64,000 nucleotides of DNA from an uncultured Acetatifactor sp. (GTDB lineage Bacteria; Bacillota; Clostridia; Lachnospirales; Lachnospiraceae), in contig CAKRZO010000001.1 in assembly GCA_934433135.1 (NCBI GenBank), forward strand, positions 62,001-126,000. The letters run 5' to 3'. The notes under the pieces were generated by a model. It was not told where the DNA came from, ran no database searches, and saw only the letters and a program-made list of their open reading frames with translations. Position 1 is the stretch's first letter; every line of letters starts with the position of its first letter. This document shows, in pieces, positions 26,036 to 35,491 of the stretch. Both the position numbers and the translations under genes were made by a program.

Positions 26036-27606
26036 TACCTTTTATAAACAACGGCATTCTCTGTTCTGCCGATTGACAGGTATCCTGCCTGCTTGCAAAG
26101 TTCCTCTATTTTCCCATCCGGAACGGCAAGCAGGTATTTGCTTTTTAAGGTTTCAAAATGTTCCACTGTATAATCTGCATAGCAGCAGCTGATACCGAAT
26201 CCTTCCGGAATCCCATATAAAATCTGCCATTCTCCGAGCTTCTGCTCTCCCGTTGCTTCTAAGCGGTCACTGAAAACCCAGATAATCACATTGTCGTAAC
26301 TCGGCTTTCCCTCTTTTAATTTCATTTCCTGTGTAAAGCGATCTTCCCAGTACTGCATTTCCTCTTTTGCATCCTCACGTATAAAAGGAATCTCATAATC
26401 GTAGGAACTGTCCGCCCGGAATATCAGCAGATAGCAAAAGAGTGCCCCCAGTACAGCCGCTTTACGGTAATAAGCGATTCCCTTTTCCTTCATAAGACTG
26501 ATTAAGAAAATACCTGCTGCAATAAAAGTAAGCAGATGCTTGCTGCCGTCTTTCATGTTATACATCAGTAAAAGCGCCGCCAGCATAGCCACATAGGAAA
26601 AAAACATATGACCGGAAAGAAGAAGCCTCTTTCTGTCCTTATGGCGAAATGCCCTGACCGCCTGTATCAGGAAAAGAATTGCCGCAGCGCAGTAGACAGC
26701 AAAGAACGCGCCCTCTGCCAGCCCGCTTCGGAAGCCTTCCACAACCCGGGCAAAGAAGGCTCTTCCCTCATAGTAAAGCGTTCCGAAAACATATTTGCAG
26801 CCCGGCAAAAATCCTTTTTCAAAAAAGTTTGTAACCCAGTCTGTATAAAACAACGGTTCAAAATATTCGGCGCTGAAGTAATAATTCAATGCCGCATAGC
26901 AGCCTACCGTGATTTCCAGAACGGCAATGCTTCCCAGGACACTCTTTAAACTTCTGCTCTTCCAAATCCACAAAGCCAAGGGCAGTAGCAGAAACAGTCC
27001 CAGATACGGGCGCATAAGGGTCATCAGGGCAGACAAAAGAATCATAAGAACCAGCTTTGTCCTGCTTTCCTGTCTGTAAATCCAGCTGTAAGCCAGTCCG
27101 TAAAACACAATCAGCAAGGCAAAACAGCTACATTCCGGCATGCCGGAAAGCATATACCGGGTAAACGGCGTAAACAGAACAAACAAAACGCTCAGCGTGC
27201 ACAGCTGCCTTTTTTCCGGTCTTGCCAGCCATACAAAGAAAAACACAGCCGCCATCATCAGTACTATGTTGCAAAGCACCGGAGAAAGCAGATTCCATCC
27301 GAACAAAAATCCCCATACGATCCAAGGGAATACCAGGACAGGGCTCCAGGCTGCAAAAGACAGCTTCATGGCATGGCTTTCATTAAAACCGAAATACCCT
27401 CTCGGATAACCATAATGCAGAATACTCTCCACCTGCTTAAAGTAAAACAGTTCATCATTCCATTCATCCGCCGGAAGATAAACATCCGCAATGGCATACC
27501 CGTGTACGGCACAATATAAAATACAGCAGATAAGCGGCAGCAGCGACATACCCGCTGCAATGCACAGCCACTTGTGCTTCTCATAAAAGGACGTTATTTT
27601 CTTCAT
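26032..27606 (-). CDS. Polytopic membrane protein, GT-C-like
   Basis: 524 residues with about eleven hydrophobic helices, then a soluble C-terminal tail of about 120 residues. The first external loop, after helix 1, contains acidic residues (YLPADEWNDELFYFKQ) in the position where GT-C glycosyltransferases carry catalytic acids. A sugar-transfer role using a lipid-linked donor is possible but unproven. It is a single gene with its own promoter, convergent with queT. Confidence 0.55.
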   Translation of the reverse strand: MKKITSFYEKHKWLCIAAGMSLLPLICCILYCAVHGYAIADVYLPADEWNDELFYFKQVESILHYGYPRGYFGFNESHAMKLSFAAWSPVLVFPWIVWGFLFGWNLLSPVLCNIVLMMAAVFFFVWLARPEKRQLCTLSVLFVLFTPFTRYMLSGMPECSCFALLIVFYGLAYSWIYRQESRTKLVLMILLSALMTLMRPYLGLFLLLPLALWIWKSRSLKSVLGSIAVLEITVGCYAALNYYFSAEYFEPLFYTDWVTNFFEKGFLPGCKYVFGTLYYEGRAFFARVVEGFRSGLAEGAFFAVYCAAAILFLIQAVRAFRHKDRKRLLLSGHMFFSYVAMLAALLLMYNMKDGSKHLLTFIAAGIFLISLMKEKGIAYYRKAAVLGALFCYLLIFRADSSYDYEIPFIREDAKEEMQYWEDRFTQEMKLKEGKPSYDNVIIWVFSDRLEATGEQKLGEWQILYGIPEGFGISCCYADYTVEHFETLKSKYLLAVPDGKIEELCKQAGYLSIGRTENAVVYKRY

Positions 27607-27650
27607 CTATTTTCACCTGTATCATTTGATATTTCGACCACAATACAACC

Positions 27651-27679
27651 ATTTTACCATAGATTTTTCCCTTTGTCAC
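27651..27679 (-). promoter_or_regulatory. Promoter of the membrane protein gene at 26032-27606
   Basis: Minus strand: -35 GTGACA (27674-27679), 17-base spacer, TG-extended -10 TAAAAT (27651-27656). Confidence 0.55.
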
Positions 27680-27719
27680 TAAGCAATCCAGAAATCCGGA
27701 AACGGTTCCCATGCTCTCA

Positions 27720-29225
27720 TCAGATACTGCTGCCTTCTTTATCCGAAAACTGTTCCATATAATCTGTAGGGCACATTCCGGTCATTGATGTAAAAATTCT
27801 GCTGAAATAGTACTGATCGTCAAATCCTACTTTGGCGGCAATATCCTTTACATAATAAAATTTATTTTCCTCCATCAATTCTTTCGCCCGCTCCATTCGA
27901 GTCGTATTTAGAAATTTGTTAAAGGAACAGTTTTCGTACTTTCGAAACAGTTTGCTTAAATAGGTCTGAGAGATTCCGAACTCCCTGCATAATAACTGCA
28001 TGGAAATGGGAGCTGCCAGATTTTTACGGATATAACTTTCGATCATACCGAAAAATTCCGGTGTATCCGCCTTTCCGGTACGGATTCCTTTTTGCGGTTT
28101 CAGAAACATAGTCTGCAAAATAACATTTAAAATTTCATCTATGTCCGTTGCGAAGTAGAACAGATCATCTATGATCCATTCACAATTTTTTTCTGTTTCC
28201 GCCAACAAATGATACCGATTCAAAAGCATAAAAAGATACCTGACTTTGGTTTCTACATAAATCTGGCTTTTGCCTGTTTCTTTCCAGATTCGGAAAATCT
28301 CCCGACACTTCATTTTGGCCTTCGGAATATCTCTGCGTTCCAGCAAGCTTTCAAAATTTTCCAGATTCTCCTGCTCTTCCGGCAATATTTCCCGTTCTTC
28401 CCTGATTTCCTCCGCAACCAATATCTGATTTCGCCCTATGATAATATGATTATTTAATGCCTGATACAATTCCCTGAAAACATCCGCGCTTTTTTCAAGT
28501 TCAAAAGAAGCGTCCTTTACTACAGCTGTAACATAATTGCTTTCTTTCTTTTCTCTTTCCACAATTTGGGCTATCATCTGATAAAAACTTTTATAAAAAA
28601 CAATAGTTTCCGGGCATAAATAAAGGGATTCCATTTCATCTCTTCCGTACGAATAAAGGATTTCATCCTTTCCGGAAAAAATTTCCGTTCCGGTATTTCC
28701 GGAAAACCTTCTCGGCAGACCGTTTTTTCTTACAATTGCCGCATAATATTTGCAGGACGGAAAAGGGAAATACCTCTGTAACTGTTGTCTGCTTACTTTC
28801 GTTCCTTCGCACAGACTTTTCATAATCAGATTTCTTTTTTCCGAATAAGCTGCATCCAGCAAAGACTTCAGATTCAGCAAAACTGTTTGCAGGGCAGATG
28901 GTTTTATCGGTTTTAGCAAATAGTCAAAAACGCCGGATTTGATTGCTACCTTTGCATATTCAAATTCCTGGTAGCCGCTGATAACAATGACCCATATCTG
29001 AGGATGTCTCTCCTTTAGCTTTTCCAACAGAACAATCCCGTCCATAACCGGCATTTTCATATCGGTTATCAAAACATCCGGTTCTTCTGCTTCGATACAG
29101 TCAAGAGCCTCCCTTCCGTTCTCCGCCGTACCGCTTACCTGAAATTCCGGGCACTTCATGGAAATAATCATACTAATATGCTTTACTGTAGCCACCTCAT
29201 CATCAACCACTAATACTTTGTACAT
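27720..29225 (-). CDS. YesN-type response regulator with AraC DNA-binding domain
   Basis: 501 residues. An N-terminal receiver domain has phosphoacceptor Asp55 (VLITDMKMPVMDG). A middle region of about 270 residues is typical of YesN proteins. The C-terminal AraC-type double helix-turn-helix includes FGISQTYLSKLFRKYE and VGFDDQYYFSRIFTSMTG. It is encoded three bases after its histidine kinase. It probably activates the adjacent rhamnoside ABC locus. Confidence 0.95.
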   Translation of the reverse strand: MYKVLVVDDEVATVKHISMIISMKCPEFQVSGTAENGREALDCIEAEEPDVLITDMKMPVMDGIVLLEKLKERHPQIWVIVISGYQEFEYAKVAIKSGVFDYLLKPIKPSALQTVLLNLKSLLDAAYSEKRNLIMKSLCEGTKVSRQQLQRYFPFPSCKYYAAIVRKNGLPRRFSGNTGTEIFSGKDEILYSYGRDEMESLYLCPETIVFYKSFYQMIAQIVEREKKESNYVTAVVKDASFELEKSADVFRELYQALNNHIIIGRNQILVAEEIREEREILPEEQENLENFESLLERRDIPKAKMKCREIFRIWKETGKSQIYVETKVRYLFMLLNRYHLLAETEKNCEWIIDDLFYFATDIDEILNVILQTMFLKPQKGIRTGKADTPEFFGMIESYIRKNLAAPISMQLLCREFGISQTYLSKLFRKYENCSFNKFLNTTRMERAKELMEENKFYYVKDIAAKVGFDDQYYFSRIFTSMTGMCPTDYMEQFSDKEGSSI

Positions 29226-29228
29226 GAT

Positions 29229-30995
29229 CTATCCCTCATATTCTCCGAATATAACTTCCGCTCCCTGTTCGTAATTTCCGATGTGGAACCTAAGACGATC
29301 TGAATAAAGAAGACACAATCGGGCATAAGCATTGGATATGCCCATTCCGCCTATTTTCATTTCAAAATTCTGTATGTCCGCTTTAATCTGTTTTTGAAGT
29401 TTCTGTGTTTCCTTACGTATCCTACACAAGGCTTCCTCTGAAAATCCATCTCCGTTGTCTCTTATCCGAACATACCATCCTTTTCCATCAACAATTCCGC
29501 ATATTTCAATATACATAATCTGTGTATTCTGTTCAAATCCGTGGGAAATGCTGTTTTCGACAAATTGTTGTAAAATCAGTTTCGGGACAATTCTGTTCTC
29601 TATTTCTGGGTCGATCCGCACCTCATATTCCAGCCTGTGCTCATAACGTCTCTTTAACAAATTAAAATAAGCCTCCAGATAAGCTGTTTCCTGACGGACG
29701 GCAGCATACCTTTCCCTCGTATCGGTCGAGTACCGGAGGATTTTCGCCAGATCATCACAAATATCACATATAATCTCATCGTTATCTATCATGCCGCGCC
29801 CGGAAATAACATTCAGAACATTATATATAAAATGCGGATTCACCTGAGCCTGCAATGCATCAAACTGCGCCTGCAGCTGCATGATGGAAATTCGCCGCTC
29901 TTTTTCCAATGCCTGATTCAAATGATTCAGCATATTCTGATAGGATTCCCCGATTGCTTTGAACTCATTTTCTTCTGCTTTTACTTCTACTTTTCCGACC
30001 TTCGGATTCAGTTCTGTCAACACCATTAACTGTTTCAGTTCATCAACCGGTCTGGTTAAATGATTAGCAGAAACATAAATATACACAATGGCTATCCCCA
30101 AAAAAGCAACTGCAAGAATAGAAGAAACAAAAAGCATATTGTTCAGCTGCTTTTTCATGCTTTCATCCGATTTTATTACAAGCAAAACCGTATCGCCTAC
30201 ACATCTGCTGCCGGCTGCAAATTCTTTTTCTCCTGTAACTTCATTGATATATTCTCTTGCATCCAGATCTTTCCCGGAAAGGAATCCATGGTATCCGCTG
30301 TCTTTTAAGGTTCTCTCCGAACTGAACAAAACATTTTCCTGATTATCCATAAGCAGCACCCTGGTATTCGGTTCGGAAAGTTCAAAAACAGCCTCCAGTT
30401 CTTTTGCGCTTTTCTGGACTTCTACATATCCCAAATCTTTTCCGTGAATCTTTTTTACGATAGAAAAAACATCCTCTTCGTTTGTTCCCCAATCATCCGG
30501 ATGCACACCCCTGACATAAAATTCACCATAGGGTACTGCATCCGTTTTTTGAATCCATTCAAAGGAGGCAATTTCCTTGGATGGATCCAACTTTCTTAGA
30601 GAACTTTCAGAAGCAATCTCCACTCCACTCTGATTAAAAAATACAACACGATAAAAATTAGAATAGATATAATCTGAAAGCAGCGCCTCCTGTACCAGAT
30701 TAGTTGCCTCGGAAAAATAAAATGCTGTATAATCCGTTTTATCCGAAAGCCGTGACAGCTGTCTGATTGCTTCCAGGACTTTGATATCTTTTATCAGATA
30801 GCTGTAGGCCGTTTCCATAAAGTTTACAGTTTCTTCATATTGCCTGCTCATTTGCGCAGATAACACTTCCACGCTCTTGCATTCCTGCTTTATGACATTC
30901 TGCCTGTTCAGACAATAGTAAATCCCCATAAATAAAATCATAATTATGCCCGCAAAAAAGGTATATACAAGAATTATTTTACTTCGAAATCTCAT
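29229..30995 (-). CDS. YesM-type sensor histidine kinase
   Basis: 588 residues from ATG 30995, which has AAAGGA ahead; an in-frame TTG lies seven codons upstream. Membrane helices are at about 8-28 and 280-305, with an extracytoplasmic dCache-like sensor between them. Then come a HAMP-like region, the phosphoacceptor His in VNPHFIYNVLNVIS, and a HATPase_c domain (FVENSISHGFEQ, DNGDGF, GGMGISNAYARL). It likely senses the glycan or sugar handled by the neighbouring genes. Confidence 0.95.
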   Translation of the reverse strand: MRFRSKIILVYTFFAGIIMILFMGIYYCLNRQNVIKQECKSVEVLSAQMSRQYEETVNFMETAYSYLIKDIKVLEAIRQLSRLSDKTDYTAFYFSEATNLVQEALLSDYIYSNFYRVVFFNQSGVEIASESSLRKLDPSKEIASFEWIQKTDAVPYGEFYVRGVHPDDWGTNEEDVFSIVKKIHGKDLGYVEVQKSAKELEAVFELSEPNTRVLLMDNQENVLFSSERTLKDSGYHGFLSGKDLDAREYINEVTGEKEFAAGSRCVGDTVLLVIKSDESMKKQLNNMLFVSSILAVAFLGIAIVYIYVSANHLTRPVDELKQLMVLTELNPKVGKVEVKAEENEFKAIGESYQNMLNHLNQALEKERRISIMQLQAQFDALQAQVNPHFIYNVLNVISGRGMIDNDEIICDICDDLAKILRYSTDTRERYAAVRQETAYLEAYFNLLKRRYEHRLEYEVRIDPEIENRIVPKLILQQFVENSISHGFEQNTQIMYIEICGIVDGKGWYVRIRDNGDGFSEEALCRIRKETQKLQKQIKADIQNFEMKIGGMGISNAYARLCLLYSDRLRFHIGNYEQGAEVIFGEYEG

Positions 30996-31048
30996 GGCAC
31001 ATCCTTTCCCGGACAACCTTTGCTGTACACGCTTTTACCGATATCCTC

Positions 31049-31077
31049 ATTATATGAAAAGATCCGACTGATTGCAA
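31049..31077 (-). promoter_or_regulatory. Promoter of the two-component system
   Basis: Minus strand: -35 TTGCAA (31072-31077), 17-base spacer, -10 TATAAT (31049-31054), about 50 bases before the kinase start. It lies right after the end of the rhamnosidase gene at 31099. Confidence 0.65.
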
Positions 31078-31098
31078 GCCTGATTATCTGCCGTATTT

Positions 31099-33246
31099 CT
31101 ATCGATTTATTGCAATTGCAAAAGTTTTTTCTTCCTCCCAAAACACATGCTCCTCCCGGTCAGGAAGCAAAATTTTTTTTCTTACACCGTACGGAGAAAG
31201 AATAGAAATGATAAATTGCTTATCGATAACCCTCCAGGAAACTTTTACCGGTCCGAAACGTGTCGGGACTACTCCTTTTGCATACGTAAGATTTCCCGGA
31301 TTTTGCGGCACGATCTGTATTTCATCTTCAAAGGAATACTTCACTCCCAGAACATTTGCTGAAAATTCATACAACGGTGCCGTACTCCAGCCATGACACT
31401 CACTCCTCGGCTGATCTGGATTTTCACACCACGTCGTACAATGCAGCAAAAGCATTTTTTTCCAATCTTCCATAAAGCAAGCAGCATACTCATATTTTCC
31501 GGCTTTTTCCAACGCTCTGAAAAGATAGTAATTCATGGAAAAAGAGCTTTTGGATAAGGAACCCTTTCCGATCCTGTCCATCATTTTTTCAACCATCCTT
31601 TGAGCCTGTTCTCCTGTCACTGTTTCCGAAAGAATTGCCCATATAACTGTATGCATACTGTAGGTAGCTGTTTCGGAACCATCTTTAAACAATTCTTCCT
31701 TTACATCGTAACAGTTACGATAAAGAACTGTCTGAATGTCTTGGAAACGTCTCTTATATTCTTCGGAAAGTTCTTTTCTTCCGATTTTCAAAGCGATAAA
31801 TTCCGCACATGTTAAGGCATATGCATAATAAAGGTTGTATATGGTAAGAGCTTCCGTGCTGCCGATAACCGGCACTCCGTAATCCCAGCCCGGAACCCAG
31901 TCCACAAAATCCCAATATATCGACTTTGTAATAAAACCTTTTTTCTTCACAACGGCATCAAACCCGGAAAGTATCCTGTCCATTGTCCCGATATGCCCAA
32001 AGACAAAATTTACGTCCTTTGTATATTCCAGATAATCCTTTAATAAAAAAATCCAGAAAAAGGAAAAGCCGGGAATCACTTGTGTAAAACTGCATGGATA
32101 ATTTGCCGGCAACAGTCCGTCTTCACGCTGTGGAAATGCAAATTCTTTTATACATTTCCGGATCAGTCCGGTATCTGACGAAAGCCGCATAAGAGCTGCC
32201 GATTCGATAGCCGAATCCATGAGATACTGCTGCTGTTCATAATAAGGACAGTCCATGAATATTTCATGCATACAGCATTTCAGGGTATGAATACTGACAG
32301 TCTGCATTTCATTAAACGCAGACTCCGAACACTCAAATTTTCCTTCCTCTTTCAATGGATAACCGCATCTCATAAAACCGACCCGTTCGATCGCCTGATC
32401 TATCTCCTGTGCTTCGATCCGCACAAAACGGAAGGCACGAAACCAGAAAGTTTGAAACGTATATGCCTCTTCCTTTGTATGAATCATGTCATAGGCACCT
32501 CTTAAAAATCCACTTTGGTCATCGCGGATCTTTTTTCCATCTTCTTTTTCATAACATTCGGCATAAAGTATTTTTACGTCACTGTTTTTCCGGACATTAA
32601 CCTTTAGCTTCGCCGTAACATAAAGACCGGCATCCAGTTCTACAAAATTCTTTCCTTTTTTTACTATTCGGAATGTTTCTTCTTTTTGCGGGTAAATCAT
32701 CGGTATCGGACGTTCTCGAAAAGGTGTTGTGAAAAAAGCGCCGACGTGGTTCGGTACGCTGTCTTTCAGATCAAAAATTTCTTCTGTTTCCGACAAAGCC
32801 TCCTGAACCGGAATCTGTATTTCTTCATTCGGCGGAATAAACTTCCAGTCAAAATAAACCAGCTTATGCCCTTTCCTAAAAGTACATTTCCAGGAGGAAT
32901 CGGATTCTATTATCTTGTTTTGAAATTTCGCAGAAAAGACAAGAATAGGTCTGTTCGTCTTAAATACACTTGAGAATTCAGCCGGATCCGTAAGGTGCAT
33001 AACTTCGACACTAATTTCGTTATTACCTTTAAGGAAAGCATCACTTACAATAGAATCATAATACCGTACATCCGCAGAACCACGGCAGGGTCCTTCGCAT
33101 ATGTATCTGCCATTTATGTAAAGTATGTACCTTACGGCAGCAAATATTTTAATCTCCGCCTTTTCCGACTTCTCAAGAAATACACTTCTCCGAAATACAT
33201 ACATACCGCATTTTGCCGCCTCTTTCGGTGCAATCGCTTTACCCAT
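31099..33246 (-). CDS. GH78-like alpha-L-rhamnosidase, variant active-site motif
   Basis: 715 residues, cytoplasmic (no signal peptide). The N-terminal beta domains are followed by an (alpha/alpha)6 barrel and a C-terminal beta domain. The active-site region reads FMDCPYYEQQQYLMDSAIE, which keeps the DCP-x-x-E core of GH78 but lacks the R-E-x-x-G-W-x-x-D pattern of its neighbour. This subtype is common in clostridia. It would remove terminal rhamnose or a related sugar after import. It lies seven bases downstream of the second GH78 gene. Confidence 0.8.
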   Translation of the reverse strand: MGKAIAPKEAAKCGMYVFRRSVFLEKSEKAEIKIFAAVRYILYINGRYICEGPCRGSADVRYYDSIVSDAFLKGNNEISVEVMHLTDPAEFSSVFKTNRPILVFSAKFQNKIIESDSSWKCTFRKGHKLVYFDWKFIPPNEEIQIPVQEALSETEEIFDLKDSVPNHVGAFFTTPFRERPIPMIYPQKEETFRIVKKGKNFVELDAGLYVTAKLKVNVRKNSDVKILYAECYEKEDGKKIRDDQSGFLRGAYDMIHTKEEAYTFQTFWFRAFRFVRIEAQEIDQAIERVGFMRCGYPLKEEGKFECSESAFNEMQTVSIHTLKCCMHEIFMDCPYYEQQQYLMDSAIESAALMRLSSDTGLIRKCIKEFAFPQREDGLLPANYPCSFTQVIPGFSFFWIFLLKDYLEYTKDVNFVFGHIGTMDRILSGFDAVVKKKGFITKSIYWDFVDWVPGWDYGVPVIGSTEALTIYNLYYAYALTCAEFIALKIGRKELSEEYKRRFQDIQTVLYRNCYDVKEELFKDGSETATYSMHTVIWAILSETVTGEQAQRMVEKMMDRIGKGSLSKSSFSMNYYLFRALEKAGKYEYAACFMEDWKKMLLLHCTTWCENPDQPRSECHGWSTAPLYEFSANVLGVKYSFEDEIQIVPQNPGNLTYAKGVVPTRFGPVKVSWRVIDKQFIISILSPYGVRKKILLPDREEHVFWEEEKTFAIAINR

Positions 33247-33253
33247 AGATATT

Positions 33254-35491
33254 TCAATCCTTTCTTAATTCTGTTATCTCACGGTTTTTACCTGTTTTCA
33301 ACTTCCTGCCGGAACAGTATACCGCCATGCCCTCCGGCACATCGATTATCAACTCTACCCCGTGCTCTCCCCTTTTCCATTCCACAGCCAGCTTTCCTTT
33401 CGGTGTATCGCATATGCCGCTGGCATAACTTAATTCTGCAAAGAAATAGGGTTGGACATGAACCGCTTCATATCCGGGTGCTTCCTCCTCTATCTTAATC
33501 CCAAGTATGGTTTTTACCATCCATGACATCACATCGGAATACATATGATGATTCCTGGAACCGCTGACCTTTTCGTACTCTCTCCAGTATTCCCATAAAG
33601 TTGTAGCTCCCTGTTTAAACCATGCACGATACCCGGGAACACCCTGTATAGTAATCACTTTATATGCGTATTCCTCCAGTCCGCATTTATTCAACGCATG
33701 AAACAATCTTCTCAACCCTACCATTCCGCAATCATGTCTGTAGTGGTTTGCTTCGATCAGCTCTTTTAACTGTTTTTTTACAGGCTCCGGATCTTCATAC
33801 AAGTCATAATAAATAAGCATGGCCGCTGCCGTCTGTTTCTGGATGACGCACCTGCCGTCGCTTCCGATGTATTTTCTGATTAGCTTTGCCTTCATCTGAA
33901 GCGCCTTCTCCCGATAATACTCCGAATTGTGCCTGCAAATTTCATGAGAGGAATTTTTCCGGCTCAATCTTGCAGCAAGCTCTGCAATTTGATAAAAACG
34001 ATAGAGCAAAGCAACGTTTATAAATTCTACCGGAACGTCCGGTGCTTCGCGCTCCTTCAGGAAATTCGGACATGCCCAGTCAAACAATCCGAATCTGATA
34101 AATCCATCCTCGTCCGCCTTTTCTTCCAGATATGCAAAATATCGGTCAAACCACGGAAGCATCTCTGTCAAAATTCTTTCCTTTCCCGTATGCAGGTAGA
34201 TACGATAAGGAATTTCAAACAAAACTCCGTCCGATACCGGCCCATTCCCCCACTCATATCCCCAACCGGCTGTCGGAATAATTCCGGGCATACATCCGTC
34301 TTTTCGCATGGCATCTTTAATATCCGTCAGCCATTTTTCCAACAGTTTTTCCGCTTTAAAATCCGTCAGGATCTGCTCAGCAGATGCCTGCGCATCGTTT
34401 GCCCACCCCAGTTTTTCTCTTGTAGGGCAATCCGTCGGCATATAAAACAGATTAGACAGCGTAGAAACCTGTCCTGCATGAAACAATTGATTCAGAAAAA
34501 CATCAGAACATTCAAACTGCGTCCTGGTTTCAATTGCCTGATGAACAAATACTGCCAGAACCTCCATCGAATCCGGATTATCCATTCCTTCTATTTCCGC
34601 ATAACGAAAGCCGTGATAAGCAAATCGCGGTGACCAGACCATTTCTTCCCCCGAGCAGATAAACTTGTCCGTCTGGAACTCGCTTTCCGGATAGAAAGTC
34701 TCCATTCCGTTTAATTCTCTGCTTCCGTCCTTCTTTATCTGTTCGGCATAACGAATCTGCAGCAGATCCCCTTTTTTGCCTTTTACACGGATTCTTAAAT
34801 AACCGGACAGATTTTGTCCGAAATCGAAAACATATTTCTTTTCTCCTGTTTTTCTTATATGCTTTGGGACAAAAATCTGATCTTCCCTTATTGGCTCACA
34901 AAGACATTTACGGAAAATTCCTGTCGGTCTTTTATCATCCGGCATCGCATTCTCCCACGAAGAATCGTCATATTCCGCTTCCGTCCAGTCCGCTTCATAC
35001 CGGTTGGCATCAAAATACTCCCCACATCTTAATGCATTAAACCATACGGCACTGTCCGGTTTGCACTTCCAGCTTTCATCACTGACCGCAGCAATTCTTC
35101 CATCCACGTCAAGTTGTAAAATGAATTTCGGCTGATCTCGCCAGGAGGCCTTATCAAAACTCCATGCAGAAGGGCAATCCTCGTTGTACCAACCATTTCC
35201 GCATATCACCGCCAATACATTTTCTCCCCTGACAAGCAGGTGCGATACATCATAAGTATGGTACCACAACGTCTTATTATAATTGCTGACCGGTGCTGTA
35301 AAAAGATCTTCACTTACGGGCTTTCCATTAATGAAGTAATAAGCAATTCCAAGCCCGCAGACGTGCAGCATTGCATGCTGCACGGATCCTATCCATACTT
35401 TTTTTCGAAACAAAGGCGCATGATTTCCTTTTGTGTATTCCTTTTTGGCCGATTCTGCTGCTTTTATAAAGGATATTTTTTCAAACATCAA
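33254..35491 (-). CDS. GH78 alpha-L-rhamnosidase
   Basis: 745 residues without a signal peptide. Domains run Bac_rhamnosid_N, Bac_rhamnosid, the six-hairpin catalytic domain and the C-terminal domain. Recognisable segments are YDVSHLLVRGENVLAVICGNGWY, FDFGQNLSGYLRIRVKG, the catalytic motif TDCPTREKLGWANDAQ and ATTLWEYW. It hydrolyses terminal alpha-L-rhamnose from imported oligosaccharides or glycosides. Its start overlaps the 3' end of the serine hydrolase gene by 11 bases. Confidence 0.93.
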   Translation of the reverse strand: MMFEKISFIKAAESAKKEYTKGNHAPLFRKKVWIGSVQHAMLHVCGLGIAYYFINGKPVSEDLFTAPVSNYNKTLWYHTYDVSHLLVRGENVLAVICGNGWYNEDCPSAWSFDKASWRDQPKFILQLDVDGRIAAVSDESWKCKPDSAVWFNALRCGEYFDANRYEADWTEAEYDDSSWENAMPDDKRPTGIFRKCLCEPIREDQIFVPKHIRKTGEKKYVFDFGQNLSGYLRIRVKGKKGDLLQIRYAEQIKKDGSRELNGMETFYPESEFQTDKFICSGEEMVWSPRFAYHGFRYAEIEGMDNPDSMEVLAVFVHQAIETRTQFECSDVFLNQLFHAGQVSTLSNLFYMPTDCPTREKLGWANDAQASAEQILTDFKAEKLLEKWLTDIKDAMRKDGCMPGIIPTAGWGYEWGNGPVSDGVLFEIPYRIYLHTGKERILTEMLPWFDRYFAYLEEKADEDGFIRFGLFDWACPNFLKEREAPDVPVEFINVALLYRFYQIAELAARLSRKNSSHEICRHNSEYYREKALQMKAKLIRKYIGSDGRCVIQKQTAAAMLIYYDLYEDPEPVKKQLKELIEANHYRHDCGMVGLRRLFHALNKCGLEEYAYKVITIQGVPGYRAWFKQGATTLWEYWREYEKVSGSRNHHMYSDVMSWMVKTILGIKIEEEAPGYEAVHVQPYFFAELSYASGICDTPKGKLAVEWKRGEHGVELIIDVPEGMAVYCSGRKLKTGKNREITELRKD

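Noticed and set aside
33929..34633. A 234-codon plus-strand frame inside the GH78 gene
   Set aside because: Shadow of the conserved rhamnosidase coding strand.
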